Part shown: piece after piece, positions 1 to 5,594 of the stretch
Layout of the letters: each line of letters opens with the position of its first letter
Numbering within the stretch: the stretch's first letter is position 1
Origin: Desulfobacterales bacterium
GTDB lineage: Bacteria > Desulfobacterota > Desulfobacteria > Desulfobacterales > C00003060
Direction: 5' to 3'
DNA: 7,062 bases
Assembly (NCBI GenBank): GCA_030613145.1
Contig: JAUWMM010000094.1
Coordinates: 1-7,062 of the forward strand
The notes under the pieces: model-generated
Databases searched by the model: none
Told to the model about the DNA's origin: nothing
The model's input: the letters and a program-made list of their open reading frames with translations, nothing else
Translations under genes and position numbers: made by a program

Positions 1-382
1 CTTCCGGTAATTCACGCGGTGCCCTCGCTCTTGATTGGGCCTCGAGCCACGGTGCGTAAAAAAATTGTATGAAGGTAAAAGGGAGCATGCCGAGCAAGAA
101 AACAATCCCGGACATAAGGACAAGCAATGTAAAGGCTTTGCCTAAATCGCTTGCAAAAGTGATATCACCGAAGCCAAGGGTGGACATCACCGTGAGAGTC
201 CAATAGAAACCTGTAATCCAGCTAAATTCTCTATCTTCAAAAACCATTATGAAATGAAACAGAATACTGTATATTATGACAATAACCGTTAAGGCTAAAA
301 GAAACTTGTACAGGAGTTTGAGGTTTCTCTTCGTTGTCCTGCTTCGAACAAAGTAAATTACCTGGGCGGGAATAAATTTCAT
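1..382 (-). CDS. Two-transmembrane potassium channel protein, N-terminal part (gene runs off the left edge)
   Basis: Integral inner-membrane K+ channel subunit that should form a tetrameric pore. Only the first 127 codons are visible; the frame is open to the window edge. Seen: a short basic N-terminus (residues 1-23), a first membrane helix at about 24-47, a pore helix with the filter TLGFGD at 68-73 (a variant of the K+ signature TVGYGD), and a second helix at about 83-109. The conserved-looking FIQFFYAPWLEAQ follows, and then the start of a soluble part. In related channels that part is a TrkA-N/RCK nucleotide-binding regulatory domain, which I infer lies beyond the edge. The ATG at 382 is preceded by GGAGG with a 9-nt spacer. 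An in-frame GTG six codons upstream is possible, and an in-frame TAA stops the frame further up. It is co-oriented with tex, 157 bp downstream of it. Channel identity is nearly certain; the gating domain is inferred. Confidence 0.93.
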   Translation of the reverse strand, partial: MKFIPAQVIYFVRSRTTKRNLKLLYKFLLALTVIVIIYSILFHFIMVFEDREFSWITGFYWTLTVMSTLGFGDITFASDLGKAFTLLVLMSGIVFLLGMLPFTFIQFFYAPWLEAQSRARAPRELPE

Positions 383-539
383 CAAAAAGAGCCTCCACAC
401 AATCTGGCCGGTATCACAATAAGGCACCGCCGGTTACTCAAATCGCCTCTGCATAGTTCCCTGTTTACAATTTTAATCCACGAAAGGAAAGGGGTCACCC
501 ATAAAGACCCACATAAAGACACAATGGTTCTGCTTGGAC
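383..539 (-). other. Intergenic spacer between tex and the K+ channel gene
   Basis: This 157-bp gap lies between two genes transcribed leftward. Just after the tex stop, read on the minus strand, GGGTC (510-506) can pair with GACCC (496-492) around a 9-nt loop. The pyrimidine-rich CTTTCCTTTC follows. It could be a weak terminator, but five base pairs without a clean T run is poor. A short direct repeat of the type ATAAAGAC occurs at 501-508 and 514-521. No convincing promoter for the channel gene was found, so both read-through from tex and separate transcription remain possible. Confidence 0.4.
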
Positions 540-2825
540 TCATCGGCCTCGTGGTTTCATCGTCCGTCCACTGAGGGCCTCGACAAAGGGGTTGTTATGC
601 GGAGTCGTCCCTCTCTTCTTAGGCCTGCGTTCCTTGTCACTGTTCCCAGACCGTTTTGAGCTTCTTGTTTCCTTTCCATTTGACTGGTCCGAATTCTTTT
701 TCATAGAAAGAGAAATCCGCTTTCTTTCCAGGTCAACACCAAGTACAGTCACGGTCACCCTCTGGTTGACTTTGACTACCGTACGGGGATCTTTGACAAA
801 GCGGTCAGCCAGCTGGCTTACGTGGACTAAGCCGTCTTGGTGAACTCCGATATCCACGAAAGCACCAAAGGCCGTAACGTTTGTGACCACTCCAGGCAGC
901 TTCATCCCAGACCTGAGGTCTTCAATTGTTTCTATGCCCTCTGTAAAGTGAAAGCCTTCAAACTGCTTTCGGGGGTCACGACCGGGCTTGGCAAGCTCAG
1001 CAAGGATATCAGTTAGAGTAGGTACCCCCACCTTGTCTGTTACATATCTTTGCAAATCGATTCTTTGTCTGAGTTCCTCATCTTCAAGCAAACCGCTCAC
1101 TTCACAGCCGAGATCCGCAGCCATGGCCTCCACAATGTGATAGGATTCAGGATGAACTGCGCTGGCATCAAGAGGGTTTTTACCATTTTTGACGCGAAGG
1201 AAGCCTGCCGCCTGCTCAAATGCCTTAGGGCCAAGGCGTGGCACTTTCTTCAAATCCTTCCTGGATGTCAGCGGACCATTCTCATTCCGGTAGGCGATTA
1301 TATTCTTTGCCAGCTGAGGACCAAGACCTGAGACGTAGGTGAGAAGCTGTTCGCTCGCCGTGTTGACTTCCACACCCACAGCATTGACGCAGCTTATGAC
1401 CACATCATCCAGGCTCTGCTTCAGTGCCTGCTGGTTCACGTCATGCTGATATTGCCCAACGCCAATGGACTTAGGGTCTATCTTTACCAGCTCCGCCAAA
1501 GGATCCACGAGGCGTCTCCCTATGGAAATCGCTCCTCGAAACGTGACGTCCAAATCAGGAAACTCAGCCCTCGCTACTGCAGAAGCTGAGTAGACTGAAG
1601 CACCACTCTCATTAACCATAACCACGGGAACATTGCGGGGAAGGCTTAGGCTCTTGACAAACGCTTCGGTCTCTCTTCCCCCAGTTCCGTTTCCTACGGC
1701 TATGGCTTCGACTTCGTAAGTGTTAAACAATTCCCCGAGCTTTGCAGCCGCGTCCTTCTTGGCATGTTCGGACTGGAAAAGATACACGGTGGCCGTCTGG
1801 AGCAGTTTGCCTTGGCGATCCAAAGACGACACCTTACACCCTGTCCGAATACCTGGGTCAATGGCCATGACATTCTTTTGGCCAAGCGGCGGCGCAAGGA
1901 GAAGTTCCCGAAGATTATCAGCAAATATCTTTATCGCTTCCGAATCGGCGCGCTGTTTCGTTTCCACGCGGATCTCTGTTTCCATGGAACGACAGAGAAG
2001 CCTCTTGTAGCAGTCGTGTACAGCGGCCTTTACTTCTTGTGAGGCAGGCCCTGTGTCCTTAACGAACATGGACTCCAAAAGAGCCAATGCTTCCTCCTCA
2101 GGGGGCTCCGCCCGCAAAGTCAGAAACCCTTCCTTCTCTCCCCGCCGCATAGCCAGTATTCTGTGAGATGGTGCCTTAGTTACGGATTCTTCCCAATCGA
2201 AGTAGTCCCTGAATTTGGCGCCCTCTGTCTCCTTGCCTGCGGTGACCTTCGAGCGGAAAGAAGCCTTCTTCATAAACAGAGCCCTCATCTTTTCGCGGGC
2301 TTCCTGGTTTTCGTTCACCCACTCCGCAATGATATCCCGGCTGCCGGCCAGGGCATCGTCTACTGTCTCAATTCCCTTTTCCGGGTCAATATAGGCACCT
2401 GCCTCGGCAACAGGGTCAGTGTCCTCTTTTTGTTCGAAAATGAGTTTTGCAAGAGGTTCCAGTCCCTTTTCCTTGGCGATGGTTGCGCGTGTGCGCCGTT
2501 TTGGCCTATAGGGCAGGTAGATATCCTCCAAAGTGCTTAAGGTATCCGCAGCCAGAATCTTTTCTTTCAATTCGTCTGTGAGCAACTCCCTTTCTTGGAG
2601 CGATTTCAGGATGCTCTCTCGCCGTCTGTCCAATTCCTCTAATTGAGCTGTTCTGTCACGGATTGCGGTTATAGCCACCTCGTCTAAGGATCCGGTGGCC
2701 TCTTTTCTATATCGAGCAATAAAGGGCACCGTGCCGCCGTCTTCGAACAGGCTTGCTGTTGCCATGATCTGTTGAAGGCTGAGGTTCAGTTCGTCAGCGA
2801 TCTTTACAGCATGTTTTTCGTTCAT
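540..2825 (-). CDS. tex: Tex, S1-domain RNA-binding transcription accessory protein
   Basis: Cytoplasmic nucleic-acid-binding protein of the Tex/YhgF family, related to the core of eukaryotic Spt6. It is linked to transcription and to fitness under stress; its exact biochemical role is unsettled. From M at 2825 it is 761 aa, normal for the family (E. coli about 773). Order of domains: helical Tex N-terminus (1-185) with TVPFIARYRKEATGSLDE; middle helical region; YqgF/RNase H-like domain (about 318-440) opening with AIDPGIRTGCKV; helix-hairpin-helix region (about 490-546) with SGLGPQLAKNI and VPRLGPKAFEQAAGFLR; S1 domain (640-710) with GVVTNVTAFGAFVDIGVHQDG; and a very basic tail of about 50 residues rich in K, R and S. 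Start choice: M at 2825 has GGAGG but only a 4-nt gap, and fits the short N-terminus of homologues. M at 2843, six codons longer, has AGGA with a 6-nt gap. No frameshift or missing core motif seen. Confidence 0.97.
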   Translation of the reverse strand: MNEKHAVKIADELNLSLQQIMATASLFEDGGTVPFIARYRKEATGSLDEVAITAIRDRTAQLEELDRRRESILKSLQERELLTDELKEKILAADTLSTLEDIYLPYRPKRRTRATIAKEKGLEPLAKLIFEQKEDTDPVAEAGAYIDPEKGIETVDDALAGSRDIIAEWVNENQEAREKMRALFMKKASFRSKVTAGKETEGAKFRDYFDWEESVTKAPSHRILAMRRGEKEGFLTLRAEPPEEEALALLESMFVKDTGPASQEVKAAVHDCYKRLLCRSMETEIRVETKQRADSEAIKIFADNLRELLLAPPLGQKNVMAIDPGIRTGCKVSSLDRQGKLLQTATVYLFQSEHAKKDAAAKLGELFNTYEVEAIAVGNGTGGRETEAFVKSLSLPRNVPVVMVNESGASVYSASAVARAEFPDLDVTFRGAISIGRRLVDPLAELVKIDPKSIGVGQYQHDVNQQALKQSLDDVVISCVNAVGVEVNTASEQLLTYVSGLGPQLAKNIIAYRNENGPLTSRKDLKKVPRLGPKAFEQAAGFLRVKNGKNPLDASAVHPESYHIVEAMAADLGCEVSGLLEDEELRQRIDLQRYVTDKVGVPTLTDILAELAKPGRDPRKQFEGFHFTEGIETIEDLRSGMKLPGVVTNVTAFGAFVDIGVHQDGLVHVSQLADRFVKDPRTVVKVNQRVTVTVLGVDLERKRISLSMKKNSDQSNGKETRSSKRSGNSDKERRPKKRGTTPHNNPFVEALSGRTMKPRGR

Positions 2826-2859
2826 CGTCCCTCCAATTTCCATTCGTGTTCCTTTCGTA

Positions 2860-3105
2860 TCATGACTCTCCGATAATTACACCCCATAATGAAGCACCCC
2901 GCAGCCCGCGAAGCACTGCCGTCAGGAAGAACCTGCGGGGAATGCGCTCGCTGATGCGGTTCAAAGAAAAACGGATGCTGTGAAAAAAAACATTGCCATT
3001 TCCAAAAAAACCTGTATTGTACCCGGTTGACTGCGTAACACCTTGGCGGGACTGTTCCTGGAAATAGGTATTGACACATCCTGCCAATGAGTCTTCATCG
3101 ATCAC
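2860..3105 (-). CDS. Possible small protein of 81 aa upstream of tex, unrecognised
   Basis: I do not recognise this protein. The frame starts with GTG at 3105 and ends with TGA 34 bp before the preferred tex start (16 bp before the alternative). In its favour: GGGAGGG sits 7 nt before the GTG, the frame lies tightly upstream of tex on the same strand, and its codon mix resembles neighbouring genes. The product would be polar at first, then Phe/Gly-rich in the middle (GYNTGFFGNGNVFFHS), then basic with a mildly hydrophobic C-terminus (LTAVLRGLRGASLWGVIIG). No signal peptide or clear membrane helix. Two runs of seven to eight T fall in its Phe codons, and an 8-bp inverted repeat (2897-2904 with 2933-2940) lies inside it. 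It could equally be untranslated tex leader with a chance open frame. Confidence 0.35.
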   Translation of the reverse strand: MIDEDSLAGCVNTYFQEQSRQGVTQSTGYNTGFFGNGNVFFHSIRFSLNRISERIPRRFFLTAVLRGLRGASLWGVIIGES

Positions 3106-3326
3106 TCACTAACCCTCCCTTGCTCTCAGCAATCCCGTGAAATTGCGGTGGCACGACTGGTTGGCGGCGACGATGCATTTATGCCAGTCCATCATCAGTG
3201 CTGCTGCCGAATATCGCATTCAGGCCATTTGGTTGTCCTGCGGCTTGCACTGTTACCCCTAATCACGTTTCTATCTCGGAACGGCCACCGCGCGTGGACT
3301 TGGGCCGACATTGCAGCCCTGGGTCG

Positions 3327-3351
3327 AGCGAAGTTGAAGTCTTTCGCTTTT
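3327..3351 (+). terminator. Attenuator-like hairpin in the helicase leader
   Basis: AGCGAAG (3327-3333) pairs with CTTTCGCT (3341-3348) with one bulged T and a 7-nt loop. A short T run and then CCCC follow. It sits 77 bp before the helicase start codon, where an intrinsic terminator would act as an attenuator. The stem is short and the T tract is only four long, so termination would be weak; it may be plain leader structure. Confidence 0.3.
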
Positions 3352-3382
3352 CCCCGGTTCGGAGCAGCTCTTGTCGCATTGC

Positions 3383-3421
3383 GGAAACCACCCGTTTCTG
3401 AATCGGAAACAGAAGGAAACG
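3383..3421 (+). promoter_or_regulatory. Possible RBS-sequestering switch before the helicase start
   Basis: The Shine-Dalgarno AAGGA (3413-3417, 7 nt from the ATG at 3425) lies inside the third of three GGAAAC copies (3383-3388, 3405-3410, 3415-3420). A single CGTTTC (3393-3398) between copies one and two can pair with any of them. Pairing with the third copy (GAAACG, 3416-3421) gives six perfect pairs and hides the ribosome binding site; pairing with the first or second leaves it free. The arrangement is directly visible. That it works as a switch is inference, and helices of five to six pairs are marginal. Confidence 0.35.
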
Positions 3422-3424
3422 ATT

Positions 3425-4783
3425 ATGTCTTTTAAAAACTTGAAGTTAGCTTCGCCCATCCTGAAAGCCCTTGACCGATGCGGGTATGCCGACCCTACGC
3501 CGATCCAGGCCCAGTCTATCCCAAAAATCCTGGCCGGCCAGGATATTATAGCCTCTGCCCTGACCGGCACCGGCAAGACCGCAGCCTTCATGCTGCCGAT
3601 TCTGCAACACCTGAGTTCTCCTGGTCCGGGCCAAAAATACGCCCCGCGGGCGCTCGTGTTGACGCCTACCCGAGAGTTGGCTGAGCAGATCACGCAGTCG
3701 GCTCGCGTTTATGGCAAATACCTGCGTGTCAAGAGCGCTACCATTGTGGGCGGAATGCCGTACCACAATCAAATCAAGGCCTTGTCCAAGTCACTTGATC
3801 TGGTCATCGCAACCCCGGGACGTCTGCTTGACCTCTTGGGGAGTGGACATATCAAGCTCACAGGTCTGGAACTACTGGTGCTGGATGAGGCAGACCGTAT
3901 GCTCGACATGGGATTTATCGAGGACGTGGAGAGAATTGTTGACTGTGCACCACCTGAACGCCAGACGCTCTTGTTTGCTGCGACACTGGACAACACCATC
4001 GTCAAACTGGCACGGCGTATCCTCAAGAATCCGGAGCGTGTTGAAAGTGAATCCACAAGAACCACCCATAAATGTATTGAACAGCGTCTGCATGTGGTCG
4101 ATAATCTCCGGCATAAGCACCGTATGCTGGAGCACCTCATCGCTGATTCGCACTTGACCAAGGCGATTATCTTTTCGGCTACGAAAAAGGACGCTGATCA
4201 TCTGGCCCAGGAGCTCTACGCCGAGGGCCATGCCGCAGCAGCACTGCACGGGGATATGAGACAGAGTGCTCGAAATCGCACTATGAGCAACATGCGGCGG
4301 GGGAAGATCAGGCTCTTAGTTGCCACCGATGTTGCCGCACGAGGTATTGATGTAGCCGGTATCAGCCACATCATCAATTTTGATCTCCCAAGATGTGCTG
4401 AAGACTACGTTCACCGCATAGGCCGCACCGGCAGGGCCGGCGCCTCAGGTATCGCCATCTCTTTTGCGTTGCCTGGAGAAGTCAACGAGCTGTCGCGGAT
4501 TGAACGCTACATTGGCCGGACTCTGCGCCGACATGTCATCCCGGGGCTTGAACCCACTCGGTCGCTGCGGCACGCCACGGTGAAGAAGAAACACCGACGG
4601 CAGCCACAGGCACAAGGGAACGGACGGAACGGATCCAGACAGCCAACCTTCGGCAACAACGGGAATACCATGCCTTCAGGGTCTTCCAAAGGCAGGAATT
4701 GGACATCGACAAAGGGAGAAAGGCACATCACCATAGAACACCGCAGGAGCAAGGCAAGCCGGCAGGCAAGGTGGACGAAGTGA
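3425..4783 (+). CDS. DEAD-box ATP-dependent RNA helicase (RhlE/SrmB-like)
   Basis: Cytoplasmic ATP-dependent helicase that remodels RNA duplexes, in relatives during ribosome assembly or mRNA turnover, often important in the cold. It is 452 aa from the ATG at 3425, chosen because AAGGA stands 7 nt upstream; an in-frame ATG 18 codons earlier lacks such a site and adds non-family sequence. RecA domain 1: Q motif with F3 and PTPIQ (24-28), Walker A ALTGTGKT (45-52), PTRELA (81-86), TPGR (130-133), DEAD (154-157), and motif III AAT (185-187) where SAT is usual. RecA domain 2: AIIFSATK (motif IV, 247-254), VATDVAARGID (299-309) and HRIGRTGR (330-337). After about residue 385 comes a basic, low-complexity RNA-binding tail rich in R, K, G, N and S. 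Which named subfamily it belongs to is unclear, so no symbol is given. Its TGA overlaps the GTG of the typA-like stump, suggesting an operon. Confidence 0.96.
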   Translation: MSFKNLKLASPILKALDRCGYADPTPIQAQSIPKILAGQDIIASALTGTGKTAAFMLPILQHLSSPGPGQKYAPRALVLTPTRELAEQITQSARVYGKYLRVKSATIVGGMPYHNQIKALSKSLDLVIATPGRLLDLLGSGHIKLTGLELLVLDEADRMLDMGFIEDVERIVDCAPPERQTLLFAATLDNTIVKLARRILKNPERVESESTRTTHKCIEQRLHVVDNLRHKHRMLEHLIADSHLTKAIIFSATKKDADHLAQELYAEGHAAAALHGDMRQSARNRTMSNMRRGKIRLLVATDVAARGIDVAGISHIINFDLPRCAEDYVHRIGRTGRAGASGIAISFALPGEVNELSRIERYIGRTLRRHVIPGLEPTRSLRHATVKKKHRRQPQAQGNGRNGSRQPTFGNNGNTMPSGSSKGRNWTSTKGERHITIEHRRSKASRQARWTK

Positions 4784-4893
4784 GCGATGGACCAGAGAAG
4801 CTGATTAGAAACATTGCGATCATCGCCCATGGTATAACGTTTGACGTTTGGGGACGTGACGTTTTAGTGGAAAAATTAGAACCGGAGGAGTAA
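4780..4893 (+). pseudogene. typA: Truncated typA/bipA stump (N-terminal 17 codons, then unrelated sequence)
   Basis: TypA/BipA is a ribosome-associated translational GTPase of about 600 aa. This frame begins at a GTG overlapping the helicase stop (GTGA), with GGTGG about 5 nt upstream. It reads MSDGPEKLIRNIAIIAH to base 4830. TypA proteins start with a few variable residues followed by (L/I)RN(I/V)AIIAHVDHGKTTL, so the match and its offset from the start codon are both right. Immediately after AH the P-loop VDHGKTTL is missing. The frame continues as 20 unrelated codons (GITFDVWGRD...) to a TAA at 4891-4893. No switch, G-domain or later TypA motifs follow in any frame. The simplest reading is a deletion or replacement that removed the gene beyond codon 17. 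Alternatives are a real 37-aa peptide that reuses this start, or a chance eight-residue match, which I find unlikely. Confidence 0.6.
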
Positions 4894-4897
4894 TCAT

Positions 4898-5071
4898 ATG
4901 AAGATTGTCTTTGAGAAGGAAAAAGAAACCAAGAATACAATCAAGTACGCGGAAAAGCCTAACCCCGGTAAGCCACCTGTTATCGGTACGCTGTATGTTC
5001 AGAAATGGTTTGCCAGTGATCGGGAAACCATTGAAATTGAAATTCCCGAAGCAGAGGAAAGTGAAAGTTAA
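4898..5071 (+). CDS. Small hypothetical protein of 57 aa
   Basis: ATG at 4898 follows GGAGG (4884-4888) with a 9-nt spacer, and the stop of the preceding frame lies inside that spacer. The product is a soluble, highly charged 57-aa protein: MKIVFEKEKETKNTIKYAEK, then a Pro/Gly linker (NPGKPPVIG), then TLYVQKWFASDRETIEIEIP and an acidic end. Alternating hydrophobic and charged residues in both halves suggest a small beta-strand fold. I have an impression of similar small conserved bacterial proteins with a KETKNT...GTLYV(Q/R)K pattern but cannot name a family or function. No cysteines, signal peptide or membrane segment. The strong ribosome binding site and clean codon usage make a real gene likely. 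It may be read from the helicase operon or from a weak promoter inside the typA stump (TTGACG 4841-4846, TTTAGT 4863-4868). Confidence 0.72.
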   Translation: MKIVFEKEKETKNTIKYAEKPNPGKPPVIGTLYVQKWFASDRETIEIEIPEAEESES

Positions 5072-5078
5072 AGGAATC

Positions 5079-5119
5079 TTGGGGACAAGGCTGTCAAGAG
5101 TGTAGCCCTCTGACCCCAA
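5079..5119. repeat. REP-like nested palindrome
   Basis: TTGGGG (5079-5084) pairs with CCCCAA (5114-5119), and inside it GGCT (5089-5092) pairs with AGCC (5104-5107), giving a two-step imperfect hairpin. It starts seven bases after the stop of the 57-aa gene. On the minus strand it begins TTGGGGTCAGAGGGCTACAC, which resembles the GGGGTCAGA..CTACACT..TTGAC end motifs I recall flanking REP-associated tyrosine transposase (IS200-like) elements in many environmental genomes. That link is from memory. There is no T run, so it is a poor intrinsic terminator on either strand. Confidence 0.5.
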
Positions 5120-5249
5120 TGCTGCGCACCAAAGAACCCTACCGATCGGTTTATAGCTGCCACGGCGGTGATCTACGGCCTGCGTTTGATGCCCCTCGAT
5201 GGACAGCTCCGTTCTGCAACACAGCACTCAACCTACGATGTCTTCCAAC

Positions 5250-5292
5250 CGTTTGAAGCTCCCTGAAGCTTGCTGCAGGGAATCTTCAAACG
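5250..5292. repeat. Strong hairpin (9 + 6 bp stem), repeat or terminator
   Basis: CGTTTGAAG (5250-5258) and CTTCAAACG (5284-5292) are perfectly complementary. Inside, TCCCTG (5260-5265) pairs with CAGGGA (5276-5281) around a 10-nt loop, with small bulges at 5259 and 5282-5283. The following CCTATTCCTTTT is T-rich but broken. It could end plus-strand transcripts from the helicase operon. The long two-part stem with the AATCTTC bulge side looks more like a dispersed palindromic repeat; both may be true. Confidence 0.6.
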
Positions 5293-5416
5293 CCTATTCC
5301 TTTTCGCGGGAGAAAGTGTTACCCTCCTTCAATCAATTTTTCCGGTTTCTCAGTAGCAGAAATATTTAGTTCCTTAGTGCTAAAATTCGTGTTTTTCTGG
5401 CAGAAAATTGAAAACA

Positions 5417-5594
5417 ATCACGAAAGCACGAAAGAGAAAAAGAACGAAAAAGACCAAAGCACAATTAAATGCAATGCACCTAAAATTCAATGTGAGAGAC
5501 TTTGGCAATTTGTCATTGGGATTTGACTCGACATTTGGTTTTAGTATTTGAAATTGCTTCTTTTCGTGTTTTCGTACTTTCGTGTTTTCGTGAT
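5417..5594. repeat. 178-bp MITE-like element with inverted ends built of 8-bp units
   Basis: The outer 18 bp of the left end (5417-5434) and the right end (5577-5594, CTTTCGTGTTTTCGTGAT) are inverted repeats matching at 17 of 18 positions. Each end continues inward as four 8-bp units of the type CACGAAAG (5419-5450) or TTTTCGTG (5561-5592), degenerate in the inner left units, giving about 25 matches over 32. The AT-rich core holds four ATTTG words at 5508, 5521, 5533 and 5546, about 12.5 bp apart. No transposase is encoded and no target-site duplication is obvious. Similar TTTCGTG/CACGAAA repeats are, in my recollection, common between genes in desulfobacterial and other environmental genomes. 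Confidence 0.6.

Larger units (their letters stand above)
3106..3424 (+). promoter_or_regulatory. Leader / upstream region of the DEAD-box helicase gene
   Basis: No convincing gene in this 319-bp stretch between the divergent left-hand block and the helicase. A perfect TTGACA occurs at 3071-3076 but has no good -10 partner 16-18 bp downstream, so the promoter is not placed. Structures seen on the plus strand: CGGCC (3282-3286) with GGCCG (3303-3307); the terminator-like hairpin at 3327-3348 followed by TTTCCCC; and, at the ribosome binding site, three GGAAAC copies around one CGTTTC (3383-3421). A long structured 5' leader would fit an RNA-helicase mRNA that is controlled after transcription begins, but this is inferred from pairing by eye. 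Confidence 0.4.

Noticed and set aside
592..2540. Several open frames of 70-125 codons antisense or out of frame within tex
   Set aside because: They are shadows of the tex coding frame, lack ribosome binding sites and give no recognisable protein.
2983..3010. Two minus-strand T runs (7 and 8 long) as terminators
   Set aside because: Only a very weak stem precedes one and none precedes the other; they are read more simply as Phe codons of the 81-codon frame.
3016..3021. TACAAT on the minus strand as a tex -10 box
   Set aside because: No acceptable -35 hexamer 16-18 bp upstream, and it falls inside the possible 81-codon gene.
3071..3099. Perfect TTGACA as a helicase promoter
   Set aside because: Positions 16-18 bp downstream match the -10 consensus poorly (at most three of six).
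3371..3424. Longer helicase start at 3371, adding 18 residues
   Set aside because: The added residues do not fit the family, and the ATG at 3425 has a well-spaced AAGGA and begins MSFKNL like its relatives.
3148..3435. 95-codon plus-strand frame in the helicase leader
   Set aside because: It has no good ribosome binding site, reads through the helicase RBS and start in another frame, and its product has no family character.
4820..5227. 135-codon minus-strand frame
   Set aside because: It runs antisense through the 57-aa gene and the REP-like hairpin, has no ribosome binding site and no recognisable motif.
5119..5256. 45-codon plus-strand frame between the two hairpins
   Set aside because: Its start codon lies in the REP-like stem, there is no ribosome binding site, and it ends inside the next hairpin.
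5419..5592. CRISPR-like array from the 8-bp CACGAAAG units
   Set aside because: Units are far too short, directly abutting with no spacers, and arranged as inverted ends.
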